In this document: in pieces, positions 46,173 to 58,347 of the stretch
How positions within the stretch are numbered: position 1 is the stretch's first letter
How the letters are laid out: every line of letters starts with the position of its first letter
NCBI RefSeq assembly: GCF_014647435.1
Contig: NZ_BMPE01000001.1
Span: 930,001 to 994,000, forward strand
Length of the DNA: 64,000 nt
Direction of reading: 5' to 3'
DNA from: Deinococcus radiotolerans
GTDB lineage: Bacteria > Deinococcota > Deinococci > Deinococcales > Deinococcaceae
Program-made: the position numbers and the translations under genes
Notes under the pieces: generated by a model
Databases searched by the model: none
Seen by the model: only the letters and a program-made list of their open reading frames with translations
What the model was told of the DNA's origin: nothing

Positions 46173-46811
46173 TTACGCCCCCTTCAGCGCCTGACCTGCG
46201 CTGGGCTGGAGGACGTGGTGAACGCGGCAGCGGGCCTCGTAGCTTTCTTCGGCGCCGACCAGCACGACCGGGTCGTCAAAATGGGCGGGTTGCCCGCCGA
46301 TCAGGCGCTGCGAGCGGGTGGCAGGCGCGCCGCATACCGTGCAGATCGCGGTGAGTTTCTCGACGCTCTCGGCGCGGGCCAGCAGTTCAGGGATGAAGCC
46401 GAACGGCTCGGCGCGGAAGTCCTGGTCCAGTCCGGCGAGGATCACGCGGACGCCCGCGTCGGCCAGTTCCAGCGCCAGCGGGATGATCGCGGCGTCCAGG
46501 AACTGCACCTCGTCAATGCCGATCACGTCGGGCAGGGTGTCGCCCGGAGCGTGCAGCAGGGAGCCCTCGCCGCTCAGGTACGCGCGGATGTCACGGGCGG
46601 AGCGGACGGCAACGGCATTCACGGTGCGGCCGGCGTGGCTGGCGACGGCCGACTCGTGGTACCGGTCGTCCAGGGCGGGTTTGAAGACCTGCACGCGCTG
46701 CCGGGCGATGACGGCGCGGGTCACGCGGCGGATGAGCTCCTCACTTTTCCCGCTGAACATCGGGCCGACGATGACTTCCAGGTGACCGCCGTGGTAGGGG
46801 GATCTGAGCAC
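46173..46811 (-). CDS. tdk: Thymidine kinase
   Basis: The 212-residue type II thymidine kinase phosphorylates thymidine to dTMP for salvage. P-loop GPMFSGKS is at 16-23, then GIDEVQF, GLDQDFR and a zinc-binding set (CTVCG, and CRVHHV near the C-terminus). GATACT (complement of 46819-46824) ends 7 bases before the GTG at 46811, so it has its own leaderless promoter although it lies downstream of rpmE, which has its own terminator. Confidence 0.95.
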   Translation of the reverse strand: MLRSPYHGGHLEVIVGPMFSGKSEELIRRVTRAVIARQRVQVFKPALDDRYHESAVASHAGRTVNAVAVRSARDIRAYLSGEGSLLHAPGDTLPDVIGIDEVQFLDAAIIPLALELADAGVRVILAGLDQDFRAEPFGFIPELLARAESVEKLTAICTVCGAPATRSQRLIGGQPAHFDDPVVLVGAEESYEARCRVHHVLQPSAGQALKGA

Positions 46812-46856
46812 GCCCGCGAGTATCGCAGATCAGGGCTGGCCGCGGCGCTGCGCAGC

Positions 46857-46883
46857 AAAAAAAACCCGCCCCACTGGGGCGGG
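46857..46883 (-). terminator. Rho-independent terminator of rpmE
   Basis: On the minus strand, an 8-bp G+C stem (CCCGCCCC/GGGGCGGG, 3-base loop) is followed by eight T residues. It is the most canonical intrinsic terminator in the window. Confidence 0.9.
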
Positions 46884-46899
46884 GCAGGCTGCTTGGGCC

Positions 46900-47118
<219 letters not shown>

Positions 47119-47186
47119 GGGTGCCTCCTCCGCCACGTCTGCGCCCCCGGCTCGGCCGGTGCATGTGCGTAGCGGGCAACCCTGAC

Positions 47187-47192
47187 AGTGTA
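47187..47192 (-). promoter_or_regulatory. -10 element of rpmE
   Basis: The complement reads TACACT, the consensus -10 of this genome. The leader down to the ATG carries a GGAGGAGGC ribosome-binding site. Confidence 0.5.
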
Positions 47193-47220
47193 CCACGCGC
47201 GCGGCACGCCGGGTGAGGAG

Positions 47221-47772
47221 TCAGGCCTCCTCGTCCGTCAGCCACGGCCAGCGCCGCCGGTACGAGTCCACTTTGGCCCGGTACAGACCCGGCGTGTGGT
47301 TGCGGCGGTTCAGGCGCAGCCGCCCGGCGGTCAGGTCGTGCAGGCCGAACGGCGCGTACACGCGGCTGTGCGCGTCGATACCCAGAGCCGTGCATTCCAC
47401 CAGGAACTGATCAATGCCGTCCCGGGCGGCGCCCAGAGCGGGGCGTTCCAGCCCGGTCTTCTCCCGGAACCACAGGTGCACGCGCGCCTGATTGCGCACT
47501 TCGATGAGGCCCGGCAGGTCCGCGAACAGCGTGGCGGCGCGGCGGATTACGGCGTCCTCGGCGTCATAGGACAGGTCAGCGTCCCAGTAGAACAGGTCGT
47601 AATCGGCGATGTTCGCGCCCGGCGGCTGACCGGACTGCAGGTTCCACACTGTCCCGAAGAGCGCCCCGGCCGTCAGGTGCGCCTGGGGGGCGTGCAGGTG
47701 CGGCAGTCGTTCCAGGATCGCCGCGTTGACCGGGTTGCGATGCACGGCCCGCAGGAACTCCTGCTCGGTCAC
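47221..47772 (-). CDS. Nucleotidyltransferase family protein (PF06042, DUF925)
   Basis: The 183-residue protein matches the NTP_transf_6/DUF925 family throughout: LTAGALFGTVWN, IADYDLFYWDADLSYDAED (the metal-binding DxD-like region), EVRNQARVHLWF and VYAPFGLHDLTAGRLRLN. It is predicted to transfer a nucleotide, but no substrate is known for the family. The GTG overlaps the stop of the ADP-ribosylglycohydrolase gene (GTGA), so the two are translationally coupled. Frame upstream of 47772 is inside that gene. Confidence 0.88.
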   Translation of the reverse strand: MTEQEFLRAVHRNPVNAAILERLPHLHAPQAHLTAGALFGTVWNLQSGQPPGANIADYDLFYWDADLSYDAEDAVIRRAATLFADLPGLIEVRNQARVHLWFREKTGLERPALGAARDGIDQFLVECTALGIDAHSRVYAPFGLHDLTAGRLRLNRRNHTPGLYRAKVDSYRRRWPWLTDEEA

Positions 47773-48767
47773 GCCGTCGCGCCCGCCAGGACACCCGGCA
47801 GGTGCGTGGCCGCGGACCACTCGCGCTGCCAGCCGGGCCAGCTGTGCCCCAGGCGCAGGTCCGCCAGCAATTCGGGCGGGGTGGGCAGGCCGCGTGCACC
47901 CACGACCGCGCCGACCACGCACGCGACCGTGTCGCTGTCGTCGCCGCCCAGCACGGCGGGTTCCACGCACGCCCACCAGTCGCCCCGGCGGGCATGCGCG
48001 ACGGCCGCCTCCAGCGTGTCCAGCACGTACCCACTCTGTGAGGTGATCACACCATCCAGCCCGGATCGTACGCGGGCACGCACCTGCGCGCGGGCCTCCC
48101 GTTCACGGCCGCGGAAGGCGCGGTGGGCGTCCTGCGTGTGCAGGCCCAGCACGCCGGCGTCGACCAGCGCGCCGCGCGCGTCCAGGTGCTCCATGACACT
48201 CAGGGCCGCCTGCGCCGCCGACGCGTACGCCTGCCCGGCGGCCAGGGCCTCCAGGAACGCCGTGAGGAACACCGACGCGTACACGCAGCGCGGGTCGGCG
48301 TGCGTCAGGGCGGTCAGGACCGCCGACTCGTGTGCCAGGGCGGCGCCCCGGTGCCCCAGCAGCCACGCCGCCGCCACGCGCATCAGACCGCCGTTCCCGG
48401 CGCCGTCGAAACCGCCGCGCTCCCAGGCGAGCGCTCCACCGTCCAGACGCTGCGGTTCCGTGAACGTCAGGCGCAGCGCCTGCCGGGTCAGGCCGCCCAC
48501 GTCGGGCGGCGCGGCCGCCAGCCACTCCCGGAAGGCGGCCAGCACGCCCGCGTGACCCGCGCCGCGCGCGGCGCCCAGCAGGGTGGCGACGACCATCTGA
48601 CTGTCGTCGGTGGCCTCGCCCGGCGCGAACCCGAACACGCTGCCCGGCTGGTAGGTGCGGAAGGAAGCGCCGTACCGGGCGTGAATCACCTCGGGGGACT
48701 TGAATTCCGTGGCGGCGCCCAGCGCGTCTGCCGCGCACAGGGAGAGCAGGACGTCCAGCGGTTGCAT
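47769..48767 (-). CDS. ADP-ribosylglycohydrolase family protein
   Basis: The 332-residue DraG/ARH-type protein has metal-binding motifs GEATDDSQM near 50, GNGGLMRV near 125 and GGDDSDTVACVVGAVVGA near 273. It removes ADP-ribose from proteins or nucleic acids, or hydrolyses related glycosidic bonds. It is coupled to a nucleotidyltransferase gene, which raises a paired modify/demodify possibility. It is divergent from the DUF4388 gene, with 81 bp between starts. Confidence 0.88.
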   Translation of the reverse strand: MQPLDVLLSLCAADALGAATEFKSPEVIHARYGASFRTYQPGSVFGFAPGEATDDSQMVVATLLGAARGAGHAGVLAAFREWLAAAPPDVGGLTRQALRLTFTEPQRLDGGALAWERGGFDGAGNGGLMRVAAAWLLGHRGAALAHESAVLTALTHADPRCVYASVFLTAFLEALAAGQAYASAAQAALSVMEHLDARGALVDAGVLGLHTQDAHRAFRGREREARAQVRARVRSGLDGVITSQSGYVLDTLEAAVAHARRGDWWACVEPAVLGGDDSDTVACVVGAVVGARGLPTPPELLADLRLGHSWPGWQREWSAATHLPGVLAGATA

Positions 48768-48848
48768 GTGACGATCTTCGCATGCGTCCGCCCCCGCCGG
48801 GTGACCCCTCGCGCCGGGCGCGGCGCGCCCCTACACTGAGGGGCACCT

Positions 48849-49370
48849 ATGGTACGTGGAGATCTGGCGGTTTTTCCCTTCCTGTCCGTCATGCAGATGT
48901 TCCTCACGAGCGGCCGCGCCGGTCGGCTCAGCGTGGATCACATCCGCGGCGGGCAGCTGTGGCTGGAACGCGGCGAGATCACGCACGCTGAGGCGGGCCG
49001 CCTGCGCGGCGAGCACGCCCTGCAGTTCATGGCCAGCCTGGACGCCGGGGTGTTCACCTTCGAGGTGGACCAGCCGCCCCCCAACCGCACCATGAGCCTG
49101 CGCCGCGACCCGGCCCTGCGCCGCCTGCTGGAAGACAATGCCGCGTGGGAACCGCTGCTGCGCACCTTCCCCGACTGGAACAAACGCCTGCGCTTCACCG
49201 CGAAGTGGTCCGGGGCGCAGCCCGTCACGCGAACCCAGTACCGCATCCTGAACCTGATCTCCGACAGCGGGAACATCCGCACGCTGCTGGAACGGACGGC
49301 CGCGCCGCCCCGGCTGGTGCTCGATACCCTCAAGCCCTTCCTGCTGGCCGAACTGATCGAGATCAACTGA
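48849..49370 (+). CDS. DUF4388 (PATAN-like) domain protein
   Basis: The 173-residue protein starts with a DUF4388 domain (GDLAVFPFLSVMQMFLTSGR, then GGQLWLERGEITHAEAGRL). This domain is found in gliding and two-component signalling proteins. The last about 60 residues resemble a small helical winged domain (YRILNLISDSGNIRTLLERT). It is probably an intracellular signalling adaptor. TACACT (48835-48840 region) lies about 10 bases before the ATG. Confidence 0.8.
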   Translation: MVRGDLAVFPFLSVMQMFLTSGRAGRLSVDHIRGGQLWLERGEITHAEAGRLRGEHALQFMASLDAGVFTFEVDQPPPNRTMSLRRDPALRRLLEDNAAWEPLLRTFPDWNKRLRFTAKWSGAQPVTRTQYRILNLISDSGNIRTLLERTAAPPRLVLDTLKPFLLAELIEIN

Positions 49371-49375
49371 ACCCA

Positions 49376-49398
49376 CCCGCCCCGCCGTCCGGGGCGGG
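49376..49398 (+). terminator. Terminator after DUF4388 gene
   Basis: CCCGCCCCG (49376-49384) pairs with CGGGGCGGG (49390-49398) around a 5-base loop. Confidence 0.7.
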
Positions 49399-49453
49399 GT
49401 TCCACATCCATCCGGCGGGTCACATCAGGCATGATGGGCCCACCGGAGGTCTC

Positions 49454-50161
49454 ATGAGCGCCATCACCCGCCCCGCCCACACACACGACGTTCACCCCCG
49501 GGAAGACGGCAGCGCCGCGCGGGCCGTTCAGCCCCACCCCACCTGGCAGTTTCAGGACAGCTTCGACCTGTGGATCGAGTGGATGGAACGCGACTCTGGC
49601 GGGCACTGGCACGCCGCGCAGCCCGTCCTGCACCGCACCTTCCGCACGCGCGAGGACACCCTGCGCTGCGCCGAGCGCGTGATCCAGCGCGGAGAGTTCC
49701 CCATGGAGCGCGCGATGCCCGTCACGCTGGTCCGCAACCGCCGCGAGGCGCTGCTGACCGCGTTCCGCGAGGCCGAGGGCGACGGCGTCACCCTGATCCG
49801 CGACCTGACCTTCCCGGTCGGCGAGTACGGCCTGAGCGTCCGCGTGACCCGCGAGCGGCAGGCGCAGCCCGTGCGCGCCGCGTTCGCCAGCGCCGCCAAT
49901 CCCCTGCGCAGCCTGATCGGGCAGCCCGTGAAACTGACCGTGCTGATCGAGCACCCCTACGACGTCCTGAGCCGCGCGCAGGGCCCGCTGGACATCAGCG
50001 ACCGCGCCGCCCGCATCGGCGAGGACACGCAGCTGTTCAGTGCGTCCGCGCAGGTCAGCGGTCTCCCCTACCAGAGTGCCACCGTGACCGTCCCGCGCGG
50101 CCTGCTGAAAAAACCCCTGCTGTACCGCTTCGAGCGTCTCCCCGAGGGCGGCGAGGGTTAG
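49454..50161 (+). CDS. Hypothetical protein
   Basis: The 235-residue soluble protein shows no recognisable domain. The middle has alternating strands (TWQFQDSFDLWIEWMERDS, HRTFRTREDTLRCAERVIQR) and the second half is beta-rich. The ATG at 49454 has a GGAGG ribosome-binding site, with CATGAT further upstream as likely -10. Its TAG stop overlaps the TAA stop of the opposite gene (50158-50161), so the two convergent genes share four bases. Confidence 0.7.
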   Translation: MSAITRPAHTHDVHPREDGSAARAVQPHPTWQFQDSFDLWIEWMERDSGGHWHAAQPVLHRTFRTREDTLRCAERVIQRGEFPMERAMPVTLVRNRREALLTAFREAEGDGVTLIRDLTFPVGEYGLSVRVTRERQAQPVRAAFASAANPLRSLIGQPVKLTVLIEHPYDVLSRAQGPLDISDRAARIGEDTQLFSASAQVSGLPYQSATVTVPRGLLKKPLLYRFERLPEGGEG

Positions 50162-50700
50162 AACCGCGCCTCGCCCAGCGCGCTCAGGGGCACCTCGCCG
50201 CGGTAGAGGACGTGCGGGACGTCCATCCAGAGGATCAGGGGCGCGCCGCCGGGCAGGGCGCGCAGGCGGTCCAGGGTCGCCGGGGGCGCGACCGAGTGCT
50301 CCCGCAGCGTGGGCGGCGTGAACGGCAGCTCGTCCGCCGGGTCCGGCGCGGGCTTCACACCGCCCGGCCAGGGTCGCCCCAGCCGGACGCACGCCCGCGC
50401 GGGATCAAGGTGCGCGGCGTCCAGCGTCCAGAACCGCACGGGGGGAATCGCCCGGCCGCTCTGCCGCGCGGCGTCCAGCAGCGGCCCCGGACTCACCGGC
50501 GAGAAGAACAGCACGTCCGTCCAGAGGCAGTCCAGCCGCCCGAGCCGCTCCCGTATCAGCGCCTCGCGGCCTACGTACTTGGCGGCCTCACGGGCGTACA
50601 CGTCCGGGTGCAGCTCACGCAGGGTGCTCAGGGGGAGTAGGTGATCGCCGCGCACGTCCCGCACGGCGCGGTGATAGAGGGTCAGTCCGGTCAGAGGCAT
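50158..50700 (-). CDS. Conserved hypothetical protein
   Basis: From the ATG at 50700 the product is 180 residues. The N-terminal LTLYHRAVRDVRGDHLLPLS, the R-E-A-L-I-R-E-R-L-G-R-L segment and LDCLWTDVLFFSPVSP look like a compact enzyme core. A distant resemblance to RES/ART-type NAD-binding folds is possible but not demonstrable. CATCGT on the complement ends 7 bases before the ATG. The open frame beyond 50700 runs through the antisense of the T-box leader and is not used. Confidence 0.65.
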   Translation of the reverse strand: MPLTGLTLYHRAVRDVRGDHLLPLSTLRELHPDVYAREAAKYVGREALIRERLGRLDCLWTDVLFFSPVSPGPLLDAARQSGRAIPPVRFWTLDAAHLDPARACVRLGRPWPGGVKPAPDPADELPFTPPTLREHSVAPPATLDRLRALPGGAPLILWMDVPHVLYRGEVPLSALGEARF

Positions 50701-50753
50701 GACCGACACGATGCCCGGCCCGCCCCCACCCCGCCTATGGGCCAGGATGCGGA

Positions 50754-50783
50754 TTGAAATGCCCGCCCCCCGGCGCGTACACT
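50754..50783 (+). promoter_or_regulatory. Promoter of T-box/valS operon
   Basis: TTGAAA (50754-50759), an 18-bp spacer and TACACT (50778-50783) make the clearest complete -35/-10 promoter in the window. Transcription would start near 50790. Confidence 0.7.
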
Positions 50784-50787
50784 CCCG

Positions 50788-51047
50788 AGTGCAGTGACCG
50801 GGAGGAGTACCCGGGTCAGGCCCCCACAGGAAACCCGCCCCGCGACTGAGAGGGCAGGTGGGACGGCCCCCGGCGAACGTCACCCGCGAGCACGATGGCA
50901 GAAACCCCTCACGCGGGGGCGTAGAGCCTCCGGGTGCGCCCGATACAGCGCGCAGCAAGTGCCCCCCATCCAGGCGGGGAAACGCGGTGGTACCACGGGA
51001 CACCCTCGTCTCGTCCGCATCCGGAAGTTCATCCGGCGGACGGGACG
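50788..51047 (+). ncRNA. T-box leader, valine specific (specifier GUC)
   Basis: The leader has T-box layout. Stem I begins with an AGTGACCGGGAGGAGTAC stretch and carries GAGAGG and GGTGGGA on its way back to GAAC-GTC-ACC. There GTC (50879-50881) sits where the specifier codon should be, reading valine. The T-box sequence AACGCGGTGGTACCACG is at 50981-50997, followed by CCTCGTCTCGTCC. A terminator hairpin follows (arms 51007-51024 and 51033-51047, then TTGTTCGTTCC). Uncharged valine tRNA should stabilise the antiterminator and allow expression of the Nudix gene and valS. Specifier and target agree. Confidence 0.9.
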
Positions 51048-51083
51048 TTGTTCGTTCCCCTCCCCGGTCAGGAGGTGGGAAGG

Positions 51084-51568
51084 ATGGTCACGTTCTACGA
51101 CACGCCACAGGAGGCCCGGCGGGACGCAGCGGCGCGCGGCCTGCGGGAGAAAGTCGTGTGCCTCGTCACGCGGGCAGGCTCCAGCGGCCCCGAGCTGCTG
51201 GTGTTCGATCACGTCCCGGACGGCGGGGCGGGCGTGCAGGTCGTCGCGGGCGGGGTCGAGCCGGGGGAAACCCCGGAGCGGGCGGCCACGCGCGAACTGC
51301 ACGAGGAGTCCGGCCTGAGCCTGACCCGTCCCACCGTCCTGACCTCATACCGGTGGGAGGCGCAACTGCCGGAGCGGTTCACGCGGCAGGTCTGCCACGC
51401 GTACGCCCTGACCGCGCCCGCTGGCACGCCGGACACCTGGGATCACCTCGCCGAGGGCCGGTACACCTTCCGGTTCCGCTGGGCGCCGCTGCACGCGCCC
51501 GGCCTGGACTGGGAGATGGACGCCGCCCTCCCCCACCTCAACCAACTGCTGCACAAGGAGCTTCAAGC

Positions 51569-51572
<4 letters not shown>
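51084..51572 (+). CDS. Nudix hydrolase
   Basis: The 162-residue protein has a complete Nudix box at 56-78 (G-x5-E-x7-RELHEESGL). It hydrolyses a nucleoside diphosphate linked to another group; the substrate is not readable. The ATG at 51084 follows AGGAGGTGGG, 37 bp after the T-box terminator. It overlaps valS by ATGA, so it is controlled by valine tRNA charging. A role in removing aminoacyl- or oxidised nucleotides is speculation. Confidence 0.9.
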
Positions 51573-54376
<2,804 letters not shown>

Positions 54377-54389
54377 ATCGGGACACAGG

Positions 54390-54425
54390 AGGCGGGGCGC
54401 GGTGGGAGACCACGGCGCCCCGCCT
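54390..54425 (+). terminator. Terminator after valS
   Basis: AGGCGGGGCGC (54390-54400) pairs with GCGCCCCGCCT (54415-54425). The loop pairs further (GGTGG/CCAC around GAGA), and TCCCCTT follows. From here to 54630 I see only the toxin promoter and a 20-codon fragment. Confidence 0.8.
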
Positions 54426-54618
54426 TCCCCTTCATTGCGGCGTGCATCGCGCTCGGCCCTGTACTCCGCTCTGGGCATGAGGCGAGGGCAGTGGCTGGCG
54501 GGGATGGGGGTCGGACTGACGGCCTCTCCCTGCCCCTGACCCACCGCCCCCCTGCGGCCGGGTAGACCAGAGCCAGCCGGGACCCGGCAAAAGTGAGACG
54601 GCGGGTCAGCTGGGCGGG

Positions 54619-54624
54619 TACAGT
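54619..54624 (+). promoter_or_regulatory. Leaderless -10 element of toxin-like gene
   Basis: TACAGT ends 6 bases before the ATG at 54631, with no ribosome-binding site between. Confidence 0.55.
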
Positions 54625-54630
54625 GGCGGC

Positions 54631-57600
54631 ATGTTCAAGGAACGCAAGCAGGCCCCCCCGGGGGCGGCGCAGGCGAGTCCGGCGAAGGCCGAGTCGAAGC
54701 TGCCGCCCGCGCGGCCGCCCCAGGTGGCGGTGCAGGCCCGCCGGACGGTGCACCGCCGCGCGCGCCCCGCGCTGGGCGGGCACGTGCAGGCGTTCGCGGC
54801 GGCGCAGCGGCAGGCGACGCGACTGCTCAAGCCTCCGGCAGTGAAGGTGGCGGCCCTCTCGCAGGGGCAGGCGGCGGCGCCGAACCCGCCCGGGCAGGTC
54901 CGGGCGCGTGAGGTGCGGCTCCCGCCGCCCGCCCGGCTGAACGTGCTGCCTGTCCCGAAAGCGACGACTGTGGCGCGCGTGCCGCAGGGCACGCAGTTCG
55001 CGGCGCTACCGGTCAGCCGGGAGCGGGTGCGGGCGGCGGGCGTGCCGTACACGCACGTGAAGAGGAAACTGGCGGCGCAGCGGCGGGCGTCGAGTGCGCT
55101 GGCTCGGGCGTTCGTGGGGCGCAGCGCGCGGCAGGTGGGGATCGTGCGGGCGCAGGGGCAGACGGCGCAGCGGGCGGTGCAGGCGGCGGCGGCGCGGGCC
55201 GGCGCGCAGGTGGACGCCGCAGCGGCCGCGCAGGGGCGCGTCCTGCGGGCCGGGGTGGCCGCGCAGAAGGCGCGGGTCCTGAGCCGCGCCGCGTCCGTGC
55301 GCGCGGGCCTGAGTGCCCGGCGGGCAGCGGCCCTGGCCGCCCTGCCCCAGGCCACACAGGCCGCCCGGGCGAAGGTGCAGGAGAGCTACGCGCAGGCGCT
55401 TCAGGGGGCGCGGACGGACGCGAACACCCAGAAGCAGGCGGTGCGGGCCGAGTACACCCGCATGACGCCCGCGTACCTGGCCGCCGGGGAGGAGGTCGGG
55501 GCGGAGGCCCGCTCGCGCGCCGAGGCGCAGGCCGCCGCGTACGAGTCGCACGTGACCGGGCAGGATGACAGCCTGCTCGACGGGCCGCTGACCGACAACC
55601 GCTGGAAGGCCCGAGCGGGCGCGGCGCGGGATGTGGGCGCGGCGTACGCGCCGGGTTTCCGTGAGCAGGCGCAGGAGGAGGCGGGGCACCTCACCGGTCC
55701 GGGCGGCGGGCTAGAGAAGGACCTGAAGAACATCGACCTGGCGCTGCGGGACACCGAGCGGCTGCTGCGCGAGCACCTGACGGCCAGCACGCGCCGCCTC
55801 TCGGCGCGCGAGACGCAGGCGCGGGCGCAGGCCACGCAGGCGTACGCGGGCCTGAGCGCCGCGCTCCAGACCCGGCTGGCAGCGACCTTACGCGGCCTGG
55901 ACGGTGTGCAGGGCGCGCAGCTGGCCGCCATCGCCGCGCAGGCGGGCGCGCAGCGGGGGGCGCTGGATACCCAGGCGCAGCGGGCGTCGGCGTCCATCGG
56001 GCGGAGTCTCACGGGTCTCGCCAGCGGGCTGGAGCGGCAGCTGCACGCGTTCGACGCGCAGGTGCGCCGCGCGCCCGCCCCGGACCCAAAGGCGTTGGCG
56101 GCCACCCTGAACCGTGCCCAGGCGGGGATCGCGGGCGGCGTGCGGCGCGCGCAGCTGGCCGCGCGGCAGGGCACGACGCAGGTCACGGCGTCCCTCAGCC
56201 GGGGCGCGGCTCAGGCCGGGCAGGCGCTGGGGGGCGTGGCCCGCGCCGGGGTCACGCAGGCCGGGGGGCAGGCGGCGGGGTTCGATCAGAGCATGCAGGG
56301 CCTGCTCACGCAGGCGCTCGCGACCTTCAGGGCGCTGACGCAGGCGCACGCGCGGGGTGCGCAGCAGGACTCGCAGCTCACCGGCAGGACCCTGAGCAGC
56401 CTGGAACAGGGCCTGTCGACGCTGTACGCCAGGGCCCTGGCTGGCCTGCCGGAGGAGCTGCGCGCCACCCTGCCGCCGCTGCGTGAGGGGTTGCGTGGGA
56501 ACTTCCCGCAGGAGGACGCCGCCATCCGCGAGAACGCCGAGAAGGCGGCCGCGCAGGTGCAGCCCCGCTGGAAGGGCTGGGTGAAGATCGCCCTGATGAT
56601 CGCCGTGATCATCGTCGTGGCGGTCGTGGCGGGCCCAGCCGTGATCGGCGCGGTTGGGGCCATGGCGGGCGCACTGGGCGCCGGCGCCGCGGCCGGGGCG
56701 GTCGGCGCCGTGGTGGGCGGCGCGCTGGTCGGCGCGGCCAGCGGGGCCGTCATCCAGATGGCGAACAACGCCGTGGACAACATCGGGATGGACGCCAGAT
56801 TCCAGAAGAGTCTCTTCGAGGGGGTAGGGAAGGCCGCCCTGATCGGCGCGGTGGGCGGCGCCCTGGGCGGCGCGGGCGGCCTGATCGCCGGGAAGCTGGG
56901 CGCGGCGGGCCTGCTCGGCAGCGGCCTGACCCAGAAGGCCGGGACGTTCGCGGTCGGGACCACCTTCGACCTGGGCGGCAACGTCGTGGGGGACGTCATG
57001 AACGGCGCGTCCCTGGGGGACGCCCTGAAGAACCTCAGCAACCCCGAGACGCTGATGATGCTGGCCATCGGCACCGGCGTCGGCGCGGCCGCCACCCGCC
57101 TCCCGGGCCGCGCCGGGCAGCTCCAGAGCCGCGCGCACGCGGCCGGCGAGCGGGTGGGCAGCGCGGCAGGTGACCGCGTGAACCACCTGACCGGCAACCC
57201 TCACGGCACGGTCCCCACCCGCGTCAATCCTCAGCTCCCCGCGGAGACGCCCGGGCGCATCTCCGGGCACACCCAGGGCCGCACGACCGTGGAACTCAGC
57301 CCGCACGCCGCGCCGCGGGACGCCGCCCTGCACGATCAGTACGCGCGGCAGGCCCGGCAGGAGAACAGTCCGCTCAACCGCGTGGCGGACAGGGTCCGGT
57401 CGCTGCTCGGCAGCGGCGCGCCCGTCCGGCCCGGCACGCGCCGCTGGGAGCTGGGCGTGGAGGCCGCCAAGCATCAGGACATGGCGAACTGGCGGTTCCA
57501 GGAGGCCGGGCGCCTCCCGAAGACGTCCCCGCAGCGCCAGCGGCTGTTGCAGGAAGCGCACGACCTCCAGCGGCTGGCGCAGGAGTACGAGCAGGCCGCC

Positions 57601-58347
57601 GCGCGGGCCGACGGGCAGACCCTCATCGATGAGAGCGTCATCGAGGGCCGCAGGAAGCTGTACGCCAACCACCCGGAAATCGAGGGGCTGCTGGGCAAAC
57701 CTTTCGACGCCGCGGCGCTCCCGGACCGGTACGTGACGTTCGAGGTCGAGGGAGGCCGCAAGGTGGTGGGCCGCCTCAACGCGGACGGCACCTTCGACAT
57801 GAAAGCCGCCATTCTCCTCGTCCGCCCGGACGGCACCGTGCAGGTCAACCCCAGCAACCGCATCACGTACGACTACATCCAGAAGTACCAGCTGGACCCT
57901 GGCGCGCGCACCGACATCGACTTCGGGCTGGACGGGCACACGATCCACCACCTGATCCCTGACAAGGTGAGCACCTCCAACCCGCTGTGCGTGAAGGCCA
58001 TGGAACTCATCGGGTACAGCCCCGACCGCATGACCAACTACCACGAGATGCCCATGCAGAACCTCTACCGCCTCCTGGACGGGCAGGAGGTCGGGCACTG
58101 GTCCCACCACAGCCAGTACGATGCGGAAGTCGTCATTCCGGCCCTTCAGGACGCGCAGAACACCCTCGTGGCGGACTTCGGGCCCATGCACACCTGGACT
58201 GAGCAGCACCCCCGCATCGCGGAGATCCGCGCGGCGCTGCGGCACGAACTGACCGGTATTGAAGCGGCACTCAAGCAGCGGATCATGGACGGGAACGTCC
58301 CCATGACGACCGAGAACACCGCAGGCAACAAAGGACGCATCCGATGA
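54631..58347 (+). CDS. Polymorphic-toxin-like protein with C-terminal AHH/HNH nuclease domain
   Basis: The protein is 1238 residues. Residues 1-120 are Pro/Ala/Arg-rich and look disordered. About 130-640 is an Ala/Gln/Arg-rich coiled coil. From 650 (WVKIALMIAVIIVV) to about 840 come hydrophobic and glycine-zipper helices that resemble membrane-translocation regions of injected toxins. The C-terminal about 150 residues carry D-G-H-T-I-H-H-L-I-P (H1106, H1107) and MTNYHEMPMQ, matching the AHH branch of the HNH/EndoVII nucleases. No signal peptide, Rhs repeats or VgrG/PAAR-type module is visible. The next gene overlaps by 4 bases and looks like its immunity gene. The delivery route is unknown; an extracellular contractile system is a guess. 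Confidence 0.8.
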   Translation: MFKERKQAPPGAAQASPAKAESKLPPARPPQVAVQARRTVHRRARPALGGHVQAFAAAQRQATRLLKPPAVKVAALSQGQAAAPNPPGQVRAREVRLPPPARLNVLPVPKATTVARVPQGTQFAALPVSRERVRAAGVPYTHVKRKLAAQRRASSALARAFVGRSARQVGIVRAQGQTAQRAVQAAAARAGAQVDAAAAAQGRVLRAGVAAQKARVLSRAASVRAGLSARRAAALAALPQATQAARAKVQESYAQALQGARTDANTQKQAVRAEYTRMTPAYLAAGEEVGAEARSRAEAQAAAYESHVTGQDDSLLDGPLTDNRWKARAGAARDVGAAYAPGFREQAQEEAGHLTGPGGGLEKDLKNIDLALRDTERLLREHLTASTRRLSARETQARAQATQAYAGLSAALQTRLAATLRGLDGVQGAQLAAIAAQAGAQRGALDTQAQRASASIGRSLTGLASGLERQLHAFDAQVRRAPAPDPKALAATLNRAQAGIAGGVRRAQLAARQGTTQVTASLSRGAAQAGQALGGVARAGVTQAGGQAAGFDQSMQGLLTQALATFRALTQAHARGAQQDSQLTGRTLSSLEQGLSTLYARALAGLPEELRATLPPLREGLRGNFPQEDAAIRENAEKAAAQVQPRWKGWVKIALMIAVIIVVAVVAGPAVIGAVGAMAGALGAGAAAGAVGAVVGGALVGAASGAVIQMANNAVDNIGMDARFQKSLFEGVGKAALIGAVGGALGGAGGLIAGKLGAAGLLGSGLTQKAGTFAVGTTFDLGGNVVGDVMNGASLGDALKNLSNPETLMMLAIGTGVGAAATRLPGRAGQLQSRAHAAGERVGSAAGDRVNHLTGNPHGTVPTRVNPQLPAETPGRISGHTQGRTTVELSPHAAPRDAALHDQYARQARQENSPLNRVADRVRSLLGSGAPVRPGTRRWELGVEAAKHQDMANWRFQEAGRLPKTSPQRQRLLQEAHDLQRLAQEYEQAAARADGQTLIDESVIEGRRKLYANHPEIEGLLGKPFDAAALPDRYVTFEVEGGRKVVGRLNADGTFDMKAAILLVRPDGTVQVNPSNRITYDYIQKYQLDPGARTDIDFGLDGHTIHHLIPDKVSTSNPLCVKAMELIGYSPDRMTNYHEMPMQNLYRLLDGQEVGHWSHHSQYDAEVVIPALQDAQNTLVADFGPMHTWTEQHPRIAEIRAALRHELTGIEAALKQRIMDGNVPMTTENTAGNKGRIR

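Noticed and set aside
50858..51568. N-terminal extension of valS or of the Nudix gene into the leader
   Set aside because: The region is explained by the T-box RNA and the Nudix gene; the in-frame translation is low-complexity and unlike synthetase N-termini.
54477..54539. 20-residue frame (MRRGQWLAGMGVGLTASPCP) after valS that looks like the start of a signal peptide
   Set aside because: Too short, with no ribosome-binding site or clean -10 spacing; at most the remnant of a lost gene.
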